A stretch of 64,000 bases of DNA from Crocosphaera sp. UHCC 0190 (GTDB lineage: Bacteria; Cyanobacteriota; Cyanobacteriia; Cyanobacteriales; Microcystaceae): positions 1 through 64,000 of the forward strand of contig NZ_JAYGHP010000014.1 in the NCBI RefSeq assembly GCF_034932065.1. The letters are read 5' to 3'. Positions 44,943 to 52,563 of the stretch are shown here, one piece after another. The notes beneath the pieces are model-generated. The model did not search any database and was not told the DNA's origin. It was given only the letters and a program-made list of their open reading frames with translations. The position numbers were made by a program, and so were the translations under genes. Each line of letters opens with the position of its first letter. Position 1 is the stretch's first letter.

Positions 44943-46775
44943 TCAAGACCAAGGATCGGGGATAGATCTAAACGGATTATTTCCTTCCCCCATGGCTAAG
45001 TCTTGATCGGGAGAAAAATCCGCCGCAATGGTTTCTTTATTGGGGTCTAATTCTCGTTTGAGTGCCTCCCAGTCTCCTGGATCTGTTAATTCTTCATAAA
45101 AACTAACCCCAGAGGTAATCGTTTTTTGGCAAAGATCAATCTCTTGGGGCAAATCTATCGGGATCTCAGTTTCTTTGAAAGCTTCCGCTTGATCCAGGGG
45201 TTTCATGGTTGACGGGGTTTCCGGGGAAATGGTTGGGTTTAATGCTTGTTTGAGTTGATGGAATTCTTGGGTCAAAGTCATTAACAGTTGTTCTACCGTT
45301 GCTAATCGCTGAGTGACATCTCCGGGTAACATCATCCCCCCTTCATCGGGGAGAGAAGCTCGAAGATAATCAGGAAATAATCGCGTTAATTCTGCCAAGG
45401 TTGTTTGTCCCTGATAGACTAACCCTAACCCTGCTTCTAGGGGCGATGTTTCCTGATTTGATAAGGCAACTTGTTTGAGGACTTCTCGTTCTGCTCCTTG
45501 GGCGATCGCCGTTCTTAGGGCTGGGGTGCTTTGAAATAGTTCGTAGAGTTGAATTTCCCCGTGATAGCCTTTCCCGTTACATTGTCGGCACAGTCGCCCC
45601 TTTTCTCTGGCTTGTTCAACCTCTGTCTCATTTAAGCTACGAGCTTGATAAAAGGTGATTTGGGCTTGTTTCTCTGGGGGAATTCTCCAGTGCGCGAATT
45701 CCTCGGCACTGGGTTGATGAACGGTGCGACAGGTCGGACAGAGACAACGGACGGAATGTTGATGAATCACCCCAATTAGGGTATCGGCCAACAAGCTAGG
45801 CGTTACCATCTGACTTAACAAGGCGATCGCAGTAATGCCATCCTCCGCCCTTAAACTGGTTAACATAAAATGGTCATTACGGGCCATTTCTGCTACCATC
45901 CGAGCCACAGAGGGATCGGGGAGCCGATCTACCATAATTCGCTGTTTATCCTGTCCTACCAAGGATTGCAGCACATCGGCATAGTCTTGTTCTGTGTCAG
46001 GATTCACTTCAATTTGCTTAATTCCTGGCAGAATATAACTCATGGATTCTTCCACCGTAGCGATGGCTTTGGGATTGCGATTTTCCTCCCAAAGCAACCC
46101 ATAAAGCAGGACAGACGGATCGCTTTTATGAGGACTGGTGACTAATAATAATCCGGAGGAACGATGATTCACGGGTTGAAAGGATTTTCTGATTACCTGA
46201 TCAGGAATGAGTTGAGATAAGCTCAAAGGCTGAATCGCGCTATCTAAGACGCGGATGAGAACTTTTTCCCCATAGAAACTGGGTTGGGTTTGAACCGAAA
46301 AATGAATGGTTCGTCCGCCCCCTCGTTTACGAATTCGACCTTTTTGGTGGGTTTGGTGTTGAGTAATATCCAATTCTGCCATGAGTTTTAAGCGTGAGAT
46401 AATGGCAGAGGTGAACTTTTTCGGTAATGGATCTATCAGGGGTTTAAAACTCTCTCCTTGACGATAGCGAATACTGAGAAAGTTTTCTTCGGGTTCAATC
46501 TGGAGGTGGGTAGCCTGTTTTTCGACGGCTTTGGCGAGAATTTTATTAACCAGGGTGACAACAACAGCAGATTGGGCTTCATTTAACTTGATGAGATCTG
46601 AGGATGGGGTTTCCTCAAAACTATGGGGTATTTCTTGCCTGTTTTCTGTCCCAATGATGGTGGCCTCGAAATTGGGTGATTCTTCGCCGACAATGGTGAC
46701 ATCAAAGTCAGACTGTTGTTGGCCTATCATGGTGGCCTCGAAATCAAGGGGTTGTGTTTTGGGATTGTTTGACAT
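44943..46775 (-). CDS. PilB/GspE-like pseudo-ATPase with N-terminal threonine motifs
   Basis: A 610-residue relative of the T4P/T2SS assembly ATPases. The N2/C1 core is recognisable (about 65-420: LVNKILAKAVEKQATHLQIE, SFYGEKVLIRVLD, and the tetra-Cys zinc module with Cys344, Cys346, Cys349, Cys396 and Cys399). The catalytic motifs are lost: Walker A GPTGSGKT is replaced by TSPHKSDPSV (213-222), the EDPIE Asp box by VEESMSY, Walker B VGEIRD by VDRLPD and the His box STLHTND by TSLRAED. The N-terminus has three evenly spaced motifs, FEATMIG, FDVTIVG and FEATIIG (Thr15, Thr27, Thr39). An acidic ~190-residue tail follows the core. Probably non-catalytic and regulatory; the partner is unknown. 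Confidence 0.88.
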   Translation of the reverse strand: MSNNPKTQPLDFEATMIGQQQSDFDVTIVGEESPNFEATIIGTENRQEIPHSFEETPSSDLIKLNEAQSAVVVTLVNKILAKAVEKQATHLQIEPEENFLSIRYRQGESFKPLIDPLPKKFTSAIISRLKLMAELDITQHQTHQKGRIRKRGGGRTIHFSVQTQPSFYGEKVLIRVLDSAIQPLSLSQLIPDQVIRKSFQPVNHRSSGLLLVTSPHKSDPSVLLYGLLWEENRNPKAIATVEESMSYILPGIKQIEVNPDTEQDYADVLQSLVGQDKQRIMVDRLPDPSVARMVAEMARNDHFMLTSLRAEDGITAIALLSQMVTPSLLADTLIGVIHQHSVRCLCPTCRTVHQPSAEEFAHWRIPPEKQAQITFYQARSLNETEVEQAREKGRLCRQCNGKGYHGEIQLYELFQSTPALRTAIAQGAEREVLKQVALSNQETSPLEAGLGLVYQGQTTLAELTRLFPDYLRASLPDEGGMMLPGDVTQRLATVEQLLMTLTQEFHQLKQALNPTISPETPSTMKPLDQAEAFKETEIPIDLPQEIDLCQKTITSGVSFYEELTDPGDWEALKRELDPNKETIAADFSPDQDLAMGEGNNPFRSIPDPWS

Positions 46776-46821
46776 TTGTTTCTTGAATATATAGTTGAAT
46801 TAAACAGTCATAATTTTTTCG

Positions 46822-46857
46822 GGTTAACCCTCCCCATCAAAAGACGGGGTTAAGGGT
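46822..46857. repeat. imperfect inverted repeat upstream of the PilB-like gene
   Basis: GGGTTAACCCTCCCC, a short A-rich loop and CGGGGTTAAGGGTT form an interrupted hairpin. It has no T-run, so it is not a convincing terminator; it may be a decayed repeat of the palindrome type seen at 27498. Confidence 0.45.
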
Positions 46858-46985
46858 TATATAGGGTTATATAAGGATAAATCAGGAGCTACAACAAATG
46901 GCGTTGCTTCAACAGCCTATTCTTTCTAAGGATTCCCAAATTTATTGTTGTAGTTAACATCCTTATTAGGAATTTTTAGCCAAGC

Positions 46986-47010
46986 AAAAAGAGGCCACAA
47001 TTGACCTCCT
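46986..47010 (-). terminator. intrinsic terminator of the apc operon
   Basis: On the minus strand, GAGGTC pairs with GGCCTC around a six-base loop and is followed by TTTTT. It lies 45 bases after the apcC stop. Confidence 0.75.
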
Positions 47011-47054
47011 TTTGGTTGAGTTGAAAACTCACAATTTCTGATACTAGCTGATTT

Positions 47055-47258
47055 CTACAGTAAGCCAGCGTTGGTGCCAGGCTTACCAGTGGCTAGTTGT
47101 ACCTTGATGATTTTACCGCCCATTTTCATGATGCGTTGTTGTTCCCGAAACCAGTTATCATAGGGAACTAATTTGGTGAAGTAAGTATTTTGTAATTCCC
47201 GCTGAGTCCGAATTCTGGTTTGACTAGGGACACAAGCAGTCACTTTAAACATTCTCAT
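47055..47258 (-). CDS. apcC: phycobilisome 7.8 kDa core linker ApcC
   Basis: ApcC is the small linker at the ends of allophycocyanin core cylinders. The 67-residue protein starts at ATG 47258 (MRMFKVTACVPSQTRIRTQR) and ends in GKPGTNAGLL; longer in-frame readings upstream contain no conserved sequence. Linker hallmarks are the RTQRELQNTYFTKLV core. It is the last gene of apcA-apcB-apcC, 203 bases after apcB, with a hairpin in between. Confidence 0.97.
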   Translation of the reverse strand: MRMFKVTACVPSQTRIRTQRELQNTYFTKLVPYDNWFREQQRIMKMGGKIIKVQLATGKPGTNAGLL

Positions 47259-47427
47259 GGGTTGAATTCTCCGAATTTTCGTCAAAAATTTTTGTTGACT
47301 GTTGTCTGAATACAACAAAGTTCGGGAGTCAGGAGTCAATACTAGTTCGTCAAAACTCATCTTTAGCAGCAAAGATTAAGCCTTTAACCAGCTAGCACTC
47401 ACTCTAGACTTCCCGAACCTCCAATGG

Positions 47428-47447
47428 ACAACCTTTTAATCGGTTGT
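47428..47447. promoter_or_regulatory. hairpin between apcB and apcC
   Basis: Perfect arms ACAACC and GGTTGT with an eight-base A/T loop, in the 203-base gap. There is no T-run. It could be a processing or partial-termination site giving more apcAB than apcC mRNA, in line with the known stoichiometry excess of ApcA/ApcB over ApcC; this is inference. Confidence 0.4.
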
Positions 47448-47461
47448 GATCATCAGTTGTT

Positions 47462-47947
47462 CTAGCTTAAGCCAGAGCAAATGTGGTCAAAATAAACACC
47501 CATTTCTTTCCCTGCATCAGCACCAACCAAGCTAGCAGTTACTTCTTTCATGGCTTGAATTGCTTGTACTGTGCTGGAGACGGGAACACCTAAAGAGTTG
47601 TAGGTTTCTTTTAATCCGTTGAGTACACGCTCATCAAGGATAGAAGTATCGCCAGCTAACATGGCATAGGTCGCATAGCGGAGATAGTAGTCGAGGTCAC
47701 GAATACAAGCCGCATAACGACGGGTGGTGTACATATTGCCACCGGGACGGGTGACATCAGAGTACAGTAAGGATTTGGCGACAGCGTTTTTGACGATCGC
47801 AGCCGCATTGGCACTGATGACACTAGCTGCGCGCACGCGGAGTTCTCCACTGGCGAAGTAGGTCTTCAATTTGTCCATAGCAGAGCCGTCAAGGTATTTC
47901 CCTTGAACGTCGGCGGAATTAATGACAGAGGTAATTGCGTCTTGCAT
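47462..47947 (-). CDS. apcB: allophycocyanin beta subunit
   Basis: ApcB forms the (alpha-beta)3 trimers of the phycobilisome core. The 161-residue globin-like protein has the phycocyanobilin attachment Cys81 in [17 protein letters not shown] and the methylated-Asn site N71 (GGNMYTTRR). It is 68 bases after apcA in the same operon. Confidence 0.98.
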   Translation of the reverse strand: MQDAITSVINSADVQGKYLDGSAMDKLKTYFASGELRVRAASVISANAAAIVKNAVAKSLLYSDVTRPGGNMYTTRRYAACIRDLDYYLRYATYAMLAGDTSILDERVLNGLKETYNSLGVPVSSTVQAIQAMKEVTASLVGADAGKEMGVYFDHICSGLS

Positions 47948-48015
47948 AGTTTTGCTTCCTTAATCTTGCCTAGTCTTCAACAGTCTTACAAATATTGGGT
48001 AATGGCTAACTCGTT

Positions 48016-48501
48016 TTAGCCCATTGCACCGATAACATAATCGAAGTAAGAACCAGCTTCAGCCGCATCATCAGCAGACATCATTCCTGTGGCAACTTCT
48101 TTCATTTCACGAACGCTTTGAGCAACGGCACCCACGTCGGTTCCCAAGGATTTGTACATTTCCCGGACACCAACTAAGCCGATTTCTTCGATGGGGGTCA
48201 CGTCACCGGAAACCACTCCATAGGTGATTAAACGAAGATAGTAGTCCATGTCCCGTAAACAGGTTGCGGTCATTTCTTCGCCGTAAGCGTTTCCACCAGG
48301 AGAAACGATGTCAGGACGCTTTTGGAAGAGGCGATCGCCAGCTTGCTTAACAATGCTTTCACGGGCTCCGGTTAAGGTTTCTGCAATGCGTAAGCGAGCA
48401 GCACCACCGGTGACGAATGCCTTGATTCTATCTAGTTCGCCAGGGCTGAGGTAGCGGGCTTCCGCATCAGCATTCACGATTGATTTCGTGACGATACTCA
48501 T
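48016..48501 (-). CDS. apcA: allophycocyanin alpha subunit
   Basis: ApcA is the alpha subunit of allophycocyanin, passing energy from the rods to the terminal emitters. The 161-residue protein has the chromophore site Cys81 in [18 protein letters not shown]. The start is preceded by GGGAGGA, a strong ribosome-binding site. It is the first gene of apcABC; apcE is not adjacent. Confidence 0.98.
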   Translation of the reverse strand: MSIVTKSIVNADAEARYLSPGELDRIKAFVTGGAARLRIAETLTGARESIVKQAGDRLFQKRPDIVSPGGNAYGEEMTATCLRDMDYYLRLITYGVVSGDVTPIEEIGLVGVREMYKSLGTDVGAVAQSVREMKEVATGMMSADDAAEAGSYFDYVIGAMG

Positions 48502-48592
48502 TGATGGATTCCTCCCAATAAAATGAATTAGATGCTCTTAAGCTGACATCTTATACGAAAAAGGGTTGCTGATTGGTGTTTCAACTTTATAT

Positions 48593-48605
48593 GTTGCCAA
48601 GCAAC
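48593..48605. promoter_or_regulatory. short hairpin in the apcA leader
   Basis: GTTGC, loop CAA and GCAAC form a small perfect hairpin about 92 bases upstream of the apcA start. The region 48502-48691 is the likely promoter and 5' leader; no promoter elements could be assigned with confidence. Confidence 0.3.
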
Positions 48606-48691
48606 CTGACCCAATTATTTTCTGGCATTGTGTTGACATTCACTATTGTTTCTTAATATTTTGTAATATTTCCTTCAGCAATCCTGGGTGA

Positions 48692-49801
48692 TCACAGGGA
48701 TGGTTTTTGGTGATGGCGATAGCGGTAATAGGCGGCACAAGCCCCTTCCGAGGATACCATAGGGGCCCCTAATGGCTTTTCTGGGGTACATTGAGTCCCA
48801 AAGGCGGGACAATGATGAGGCTTTTTGTAACCCTGCATGATTTCCCCGCTAATACAGGGGGTTGGGTCAGTTGATGGGGTAAGGTCAGCTAAGGCACCTG
48901 AAAATCGCTTTAAGGCATCATAGGCGGCATATTCTGTTCGTAATCCTAAGCCACTTTCTGCAATTTCTCCAATGCCTCGCCAGGAACGGGGAACAACTTC
49001 AAAAATTTCTTGGATTAATTGTTGGGCTAAGGAGTTTCCTTGGGGTTGTACTGACCGGATATATTGATTTTCACAGTAGACTTTTCCCGCTTCTAATTGT
49101 TGAATACAGAGGTAAATTCCTTGGAGAATATCAATGGGTTCAAACCCCGTTACAACAATAGGAACTTGATATTTTTGGGCAATGGGTTCGTAGGCTTGAT
49201 AGCCCATGACGGTACAAACATGACCCGCAGCTAAAAATCCTTGAACAACACAATTAGGAGATGATAATAAGGCTTCCATGGCGGGGGGAACTAAAACATG
49301 GGACACCAATAACGAAAAGTTCTTAATTCCTTGTTTTGCTCCTTGATAAACTGCCATAGCGGTTGCTGGCGTGGTGGTTTCAAAGCCAACGGCAAAAAAT
49401 ACGACCTGTTTGTTCGGATTCTCTTGAGCAATTTTAAGGCTATCTAAGGGTGAATAAACAATGCGAACATCGCCCCCTGCTGCTTTAATTGTGAGTAAAT
49501 CTTTTTGGGTTCCAGGGACTCGTAACATATCCCCAAAGGAACAAAAAATAACATCCGTTAGACTCGCTATTATTAGGGCACAATCAATTAACTCAATGGG
49601 GGTGACACAAACAGGACAACCTGGGCCATGAATTAAGGTAATTTCTTTCGGTAATAAGGTATCAATTCCATATTTCACAATGGAATGGGTTTGTCCGCCA
49701 CAAATTTCCATGATTTTCCAGGGTTTGCTGGTAATCTTGGCGATTTTTTGGGCATATTGTTGGGCTAAAGTCCCACTGCGGTATTCATCAACAAATTTCA
49801 T
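48692..49801 (-). CDS. hypD: hydrogenase maturation protein HypD
   Basis: HypD holds a [4Fe-4S] cluster and works with HypC to build the Fe(CN)2CO group of NiFe hydrogenases. The 369-residue protein has the conserved motifs [26 protein letters not shown] (two of the catalytic cysteines), [14 protein letters not shown] and the C-terminal cysteines ([20 protein letters not shown]). Length is typical. No other hyp or hydrogenase gene is adjacent, so the pathway is scattered. The gene diverges from sufE. Confidence 0.95.
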   Translation of the reverse strand: MKFVDEYRSGTLAQQYAQKIAKITSKPWKIMEICGGQTHSIVKYGIDTLLPKEITLIHGPGCPVCVTPIELIDCALIIASLTDVIFCSFGDMLRVPGTQKDLLTIKAAGGDVRIVYSPLDSLKIAQENPNKQVVFFAVGFETTTPATAMAVYQGAKQGIKNFSLLVSHVLVPPAMEALLSSPNCVVQGFLAAGHVCTVMGYQAYEPIAQKYQVPIVVTGFEPIDILQGIYLCIQQLEAGKVYCENQYIRSVQPQGNSLAQQLIQEIFEVVPRSWRGIGEIAESGLGLRTEYAAYDALKRFSGALADLTPSTDPTPCISGEIMQGYKKPHHCPAFGTQCTPEKPLGAPMVSSEGACAAYYRYRHHQKPSL

Positions 49802-50042
49802 AATAATTGATCACGGTGTAATTAATCATTCGGTTTAGTTAAGATTAATTTGACTGAGAATTTTAGAATATTAAGCAAAAAACAAATTGATAGCTCAATC
49901 TTAATTGTTTTCTGTTTTATCTATGGATAAATTTATTTTTTTTTAACAGTCATGAATTATATTATTCTTGATTACTCTTGATAGAAGTCCGTTAACTTTG
50001 CTAGGATAAGGATAGATTATCAAATAATTTGAGAGTTTGTTT

Positions 50043-50486
50043 ATGCCTGGTGATGCTTCTTCTTTACCCCCTAACTTAGCCCAGATTGTTGAACGGTTCA
50101 AAAAACGGTCTGACCCCAAAAAACGTTATGAACAATTACTCTGGTATGCCAAAAAATTAGAGCCGATGCCTGAAGAGAGTAAGCTGGAAGAAAATAAGGT
50201 TCAAGGCTGCGTTTCTCAAGTGTATATTACCGCCGATTTGAAAGATGGTAAAATTTGGTATCAGGGAGATTCTGATGCTCAATTAGTGAAAGGATTAGTG
50301 GCTTTCTTAATTGAGGGATTAAACGGGTTAACTCCCAGTGAAATTTTAGAAGTAACCCCTGATTTTATTGAAGAAACTGGTCTTAAAGTCAGTTTAACCC
50401 CTTCTCGTGCTAATGGATTTTACAACATTTTTCAACTAATGAAAAAGAAAGCATTAGGGTTTCAGTTAGGAATGTCTGCTTCATAA
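50043..50486 (+). CDS. sufE: SufE family sulfur acceptor
   Basis: SufE accepts sulfane sulfur from the cysteine desulfurase SufS and stimulates it, in Fe-S cluster assembly. ATG 50043 (MPGDASSLPPNLAQIVERFK) is preferred over an upstream TTG because GAGAG lies seven bases before it; this gives 147 residues. The active Cys56 is in NKVQGCVSQVYI. The later motif GLNGLTPSEILEV is typical. It converges on a Fur-family regulator, but no suf genes are adjacent. Confidence 0.93.
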   Translation: MPGDASSLPPNLAQIVERFKKRSDPKKRYEQLLWYAKKLEPMPEESKLEENKVQGCVSQVYITADLKDGKIWYQGDSDAQLVKGLVAFLIEGLNGLTPSEILEVTPDFIEETGLKVSLTPSRANGFYNIFQLMKKKALGFQLGMSAS

Positions 50487-50494
50487 TTTCCTAA

Positions 50495-51031
50495 CTATTC
50501 TTCTGATTCAAAATCCAAAGAATGATGATGATCACCATCAGAAATAGCACGGGTACAAGACCAATTACTGGGAAGAGAAGAAGGCCAACCCATGCGAATG
50601 GCTTCAGGACAAATTGTCATAACGGTAAGTTGACAGTCAATGAGTTGAAATCCTTCTTTTTCAGATTGCTTAAGGCTGTGTTTTAAGATAGAATCATTTT
50701 TAAATTCAGTGGTTCTGTTACATTGAATACAAACCATGTGATGATGATGGTTAGGATAGGGATGATTAAGTTCATAGTGCTTGTGGCCTTCCGCTAGTTC
50801 TAATTCTCGTAAAATTCCCATCCGAGACATCAATTTAACACTACGATAAATCGTTGAGAGACTAATGGTTTCTCCTCGCTGTTCAAGAAGTTCATAAAGT
50901 TCTTCAGCACTGAGATGATTACCTCTAGAAAGGTTTTGAAAAACGTGTAAAATTTTTTCTCGTTGTGGAGTTAAACGCCAACCTCTGGCATTGAGTTCAG
51001 CTTTTAGGGAATTGGCAGTGTAGGGAGGCAT
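50495..51031 (-). CDS. Fur-family metal-dependent regulator
   Basis: A 178-residue winged-helix repressor. The DNA-binding part has RLTPQREKILHVFQNL and ISLSTIYRSVKLMSRMGIL. The metal and dimer part has EGHKHYELNHPYPNHHHH and the first zinc motif CIQC (Cys101, Cys104). The usual second CxxC is altered: CPEA (from Cys141), with a further Cys at 159. A His-rich tail (DGDHHH) is present. Fur, PerR and Zur cannot be separated safely; the absence of a full structural zinc site argues against a typical Zur or PerR. It converges on sufE with an eight-base gap. Confidence 0.88.
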   Translation of the reverse strand: MPPYTANSLKAELNARGWRLTPQREKILHVFQNLSRGNHLSAEELYELLEQRGETISLSTIYRSVKLMSRMGILRELELAEGHKHYELNHPYPNHHHHMVCIQCNRTTEFKNDSILKHSLKQSEKEGFQLIDCQLTVMTICPEAIRMGWPSSLPSNWSCTRAISDGDHHHSLDFESEE

Positions 51032-51136
51032 AATAACTTGCTCTCACAAAATTCTATTAATTGACAATGATAGTCCTTCTTAAGAGCTATTTGCAACAGT
51101 CTTAATTTATTGATAAAACTTAGGCACTATTTCGGT

Positions 51137-51221
51137 GATGGGGTAATGGGGTGATGGGAGCATTAAGACAATTTTTCTCCTCATATCCTCACCTCCTCAC
51201 TCCCTCACCCCCTCATTCCCG
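51137..51221. repeat. two-armed heptamer repeat element, reverse orientation
   Basis: A G-rich arm with GGGTAAT/GGGGTGAT units, the spacer containing AATTTTTCTCCTC, and a C-rich arm with CCTCACT-type units. It is the inverted counterpart of 16221-16275 and likewise ends directly at the stop codon of a minus-strand gene. Confidence 0.75.
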
Positions 51222-52106
51222 TTAATCACAAGGGCGAACGGTACTCAATTGTAGAACAATTTTATCAATAGAACCGATCAGAGCAGAACCAGAGACACTA
51301 AAATTGTTGGCCAGAATACTAAATACCACCATTCCAAAGTAAGGATGATTCATATAACCTGAGAGGGCGCGAACCCCCTTTAATGTGCCTGTCTTGGCGT
51401 GAACAGCCCCCTGGGCGGGTGTGCTTTTCATGCGGTTTCTTAGGGTTCCTGTTACGCCAGCAACAGGTAAGGATGTGTAAAATACGTCCCTGGCAGGGGT
51501 GTAATACATAGCCCGTAGGGTGGTTACTAAAGCCCTAGGAGTGGCAACATTGCGTCGAGATAAGCCGGAGCCATCTACTTGACTAAAACTGCTAGGATTA
51601 ACACCAAGTTGAGTCAAGGCCTTTTTGGCAGCTTGTGGCCCTCCAATATGACGCAATAGGGTGTCAGCGTAATAATTATTACTTCTGACGTTGGTAACAT
51701 TAACCCACTCTCGTAAGGATTTTGAACCAACTTTTGATTGGGGACTTAACAAGGATAAAGCTGCTGCTGTGGTAAAGATTTTGTTATTAGATGCGGGGAT
51801 AAATTTTTGATCAGGGTTATGGCTATATAAAAGGGTTCCGTCTTCTAATTTTTCGACTAAAATTCCCCAGTTATTTTGATAGCGACCAATGATACTATCA
51901 AGAGCGGGTTCAATAACGGCAGAACAAGTTCCAGCAGTGTTATTTTCTGGGACGGGAACCTCAATTTCAATGGGTTCTTCTTCTTGAAAATATTCGGTGT
52001 CAACGGTGTTTGTGTTGACTTCATTGGCCAAACTAGGAGTTGTCCAAGCAACGGATGCCAGGGCAAAAATTGCTAGGGGTTGGAGCCAAAAATGGGTGAA
52101 TTTCAT
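51222..52106 (-). CDS. D-Ala-D-Ala carboxypeptidase (PBP4/S13) with internal deletion
   Basis: A 294-residue exported peptidase of the DacB family, which trims or cleaves peptidoglycan cross-links. A signal peptide (about 1-27) is followed by an acidic region. All three active-site motifs are present: SNNK (Ser106-Lys109), SNN (142-144) and KTG (238-240). In E. coli PBP4 about 240 residues (domains II and III) separate the first two; here the gap is only 33 residues, so the inserted domains are absent. The surrounding sequence (WVNVTNVRSNNYYADTLL) is well conserved and in frame, suggesting a clean in-frame loss and not decay. Confidence 0.85.
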   Translation of the reverse strand: MKFTHFWLQPLAIFALASVAWTTPSLANEVNTNTVDTEYFQEEEPIEIEVPVPENNTAGTCSAVIEPALDSIIGRYQNNWGILVEKLEDGTLLYSHNPDQKFIPASNNKIFTTAAALSLLSPQSKVGSKSLREWVNVTNVRSNNYYADTLLRHIGGPQAAKKALTQLGVNPSSFSQVDGSGLSRRNVATPRALVTTLRAMYYTPARDVFYTSLPVAGVTGTLRNRMKSTPAQGAVHAKTGTLKGVRALSGYMNHPYFGMVVFSILANNFSVSGSALIGSIDKIVLQLSTVRPCD

Positions 52107-52563
52107 GATTTTAATGTTTCCTTCACTACCTCGCTTTGTTACTCAAAGGTTTAGCAAGCAATTAAGAAACGTGCTAAAAGGAGTAAGACAATTTACAGAG
52201 CAAACTTTATCTTATATGTTCTGATAAGTCAAGTTAGTTGATAGTTGATCGTTGCTAGAGGTTGATTAGAGATCACTCAAACTCAATTACTACGGATTTC
52301 AAAACTATAATTAGAATGATGAATCCTATCGAGTTATCTTCTCAATAACTGGTGATTTAACTCTCGCTTTTTTAAATCCGAATTAAAACTATTTTTATAT
52401 TCTTAATGAATTTTCTTTAGGGGTCAAAAACTTGATATAATCGCCAACAGTAACTAAAAAATTTAGAATCAACTAATTCTCGATATTGTACTAACTAAAT
52501 CTCATAACTTCTAACCTCTGTACGGACGAACGGCCGTTCGTCTCTTCGACTTGTGACTTCATT
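52107..52563. other. gene-free region between dacB-like and dihydroorotase-like genes
   Basis: These 457 bases contain no credible ORF. They hold the divergent leaders of the two flanking genes and a palindromic REP-like element at 52520-52547 close to the second gene. No promoter was assigned. Confidence 0.5.
52520..52547. repeat. REP-like palindrome with CGGCCG centre, decayed ends
   Basis: The inner part GACGAACGG and its complement CCGTTCGTC is perfect (52525-52542); the outer bases no longer pair. It lies 17 bases before the dihydroorotase-like start. Confidence 0.7.

Noticed and set aside
52107-52224. Plus-strand ORF upstream of the PBP4-like gene
   Set aside because: It overlaps the PBP4-like start region, lacks a ribosome-binding site and has no recognisable sequence.
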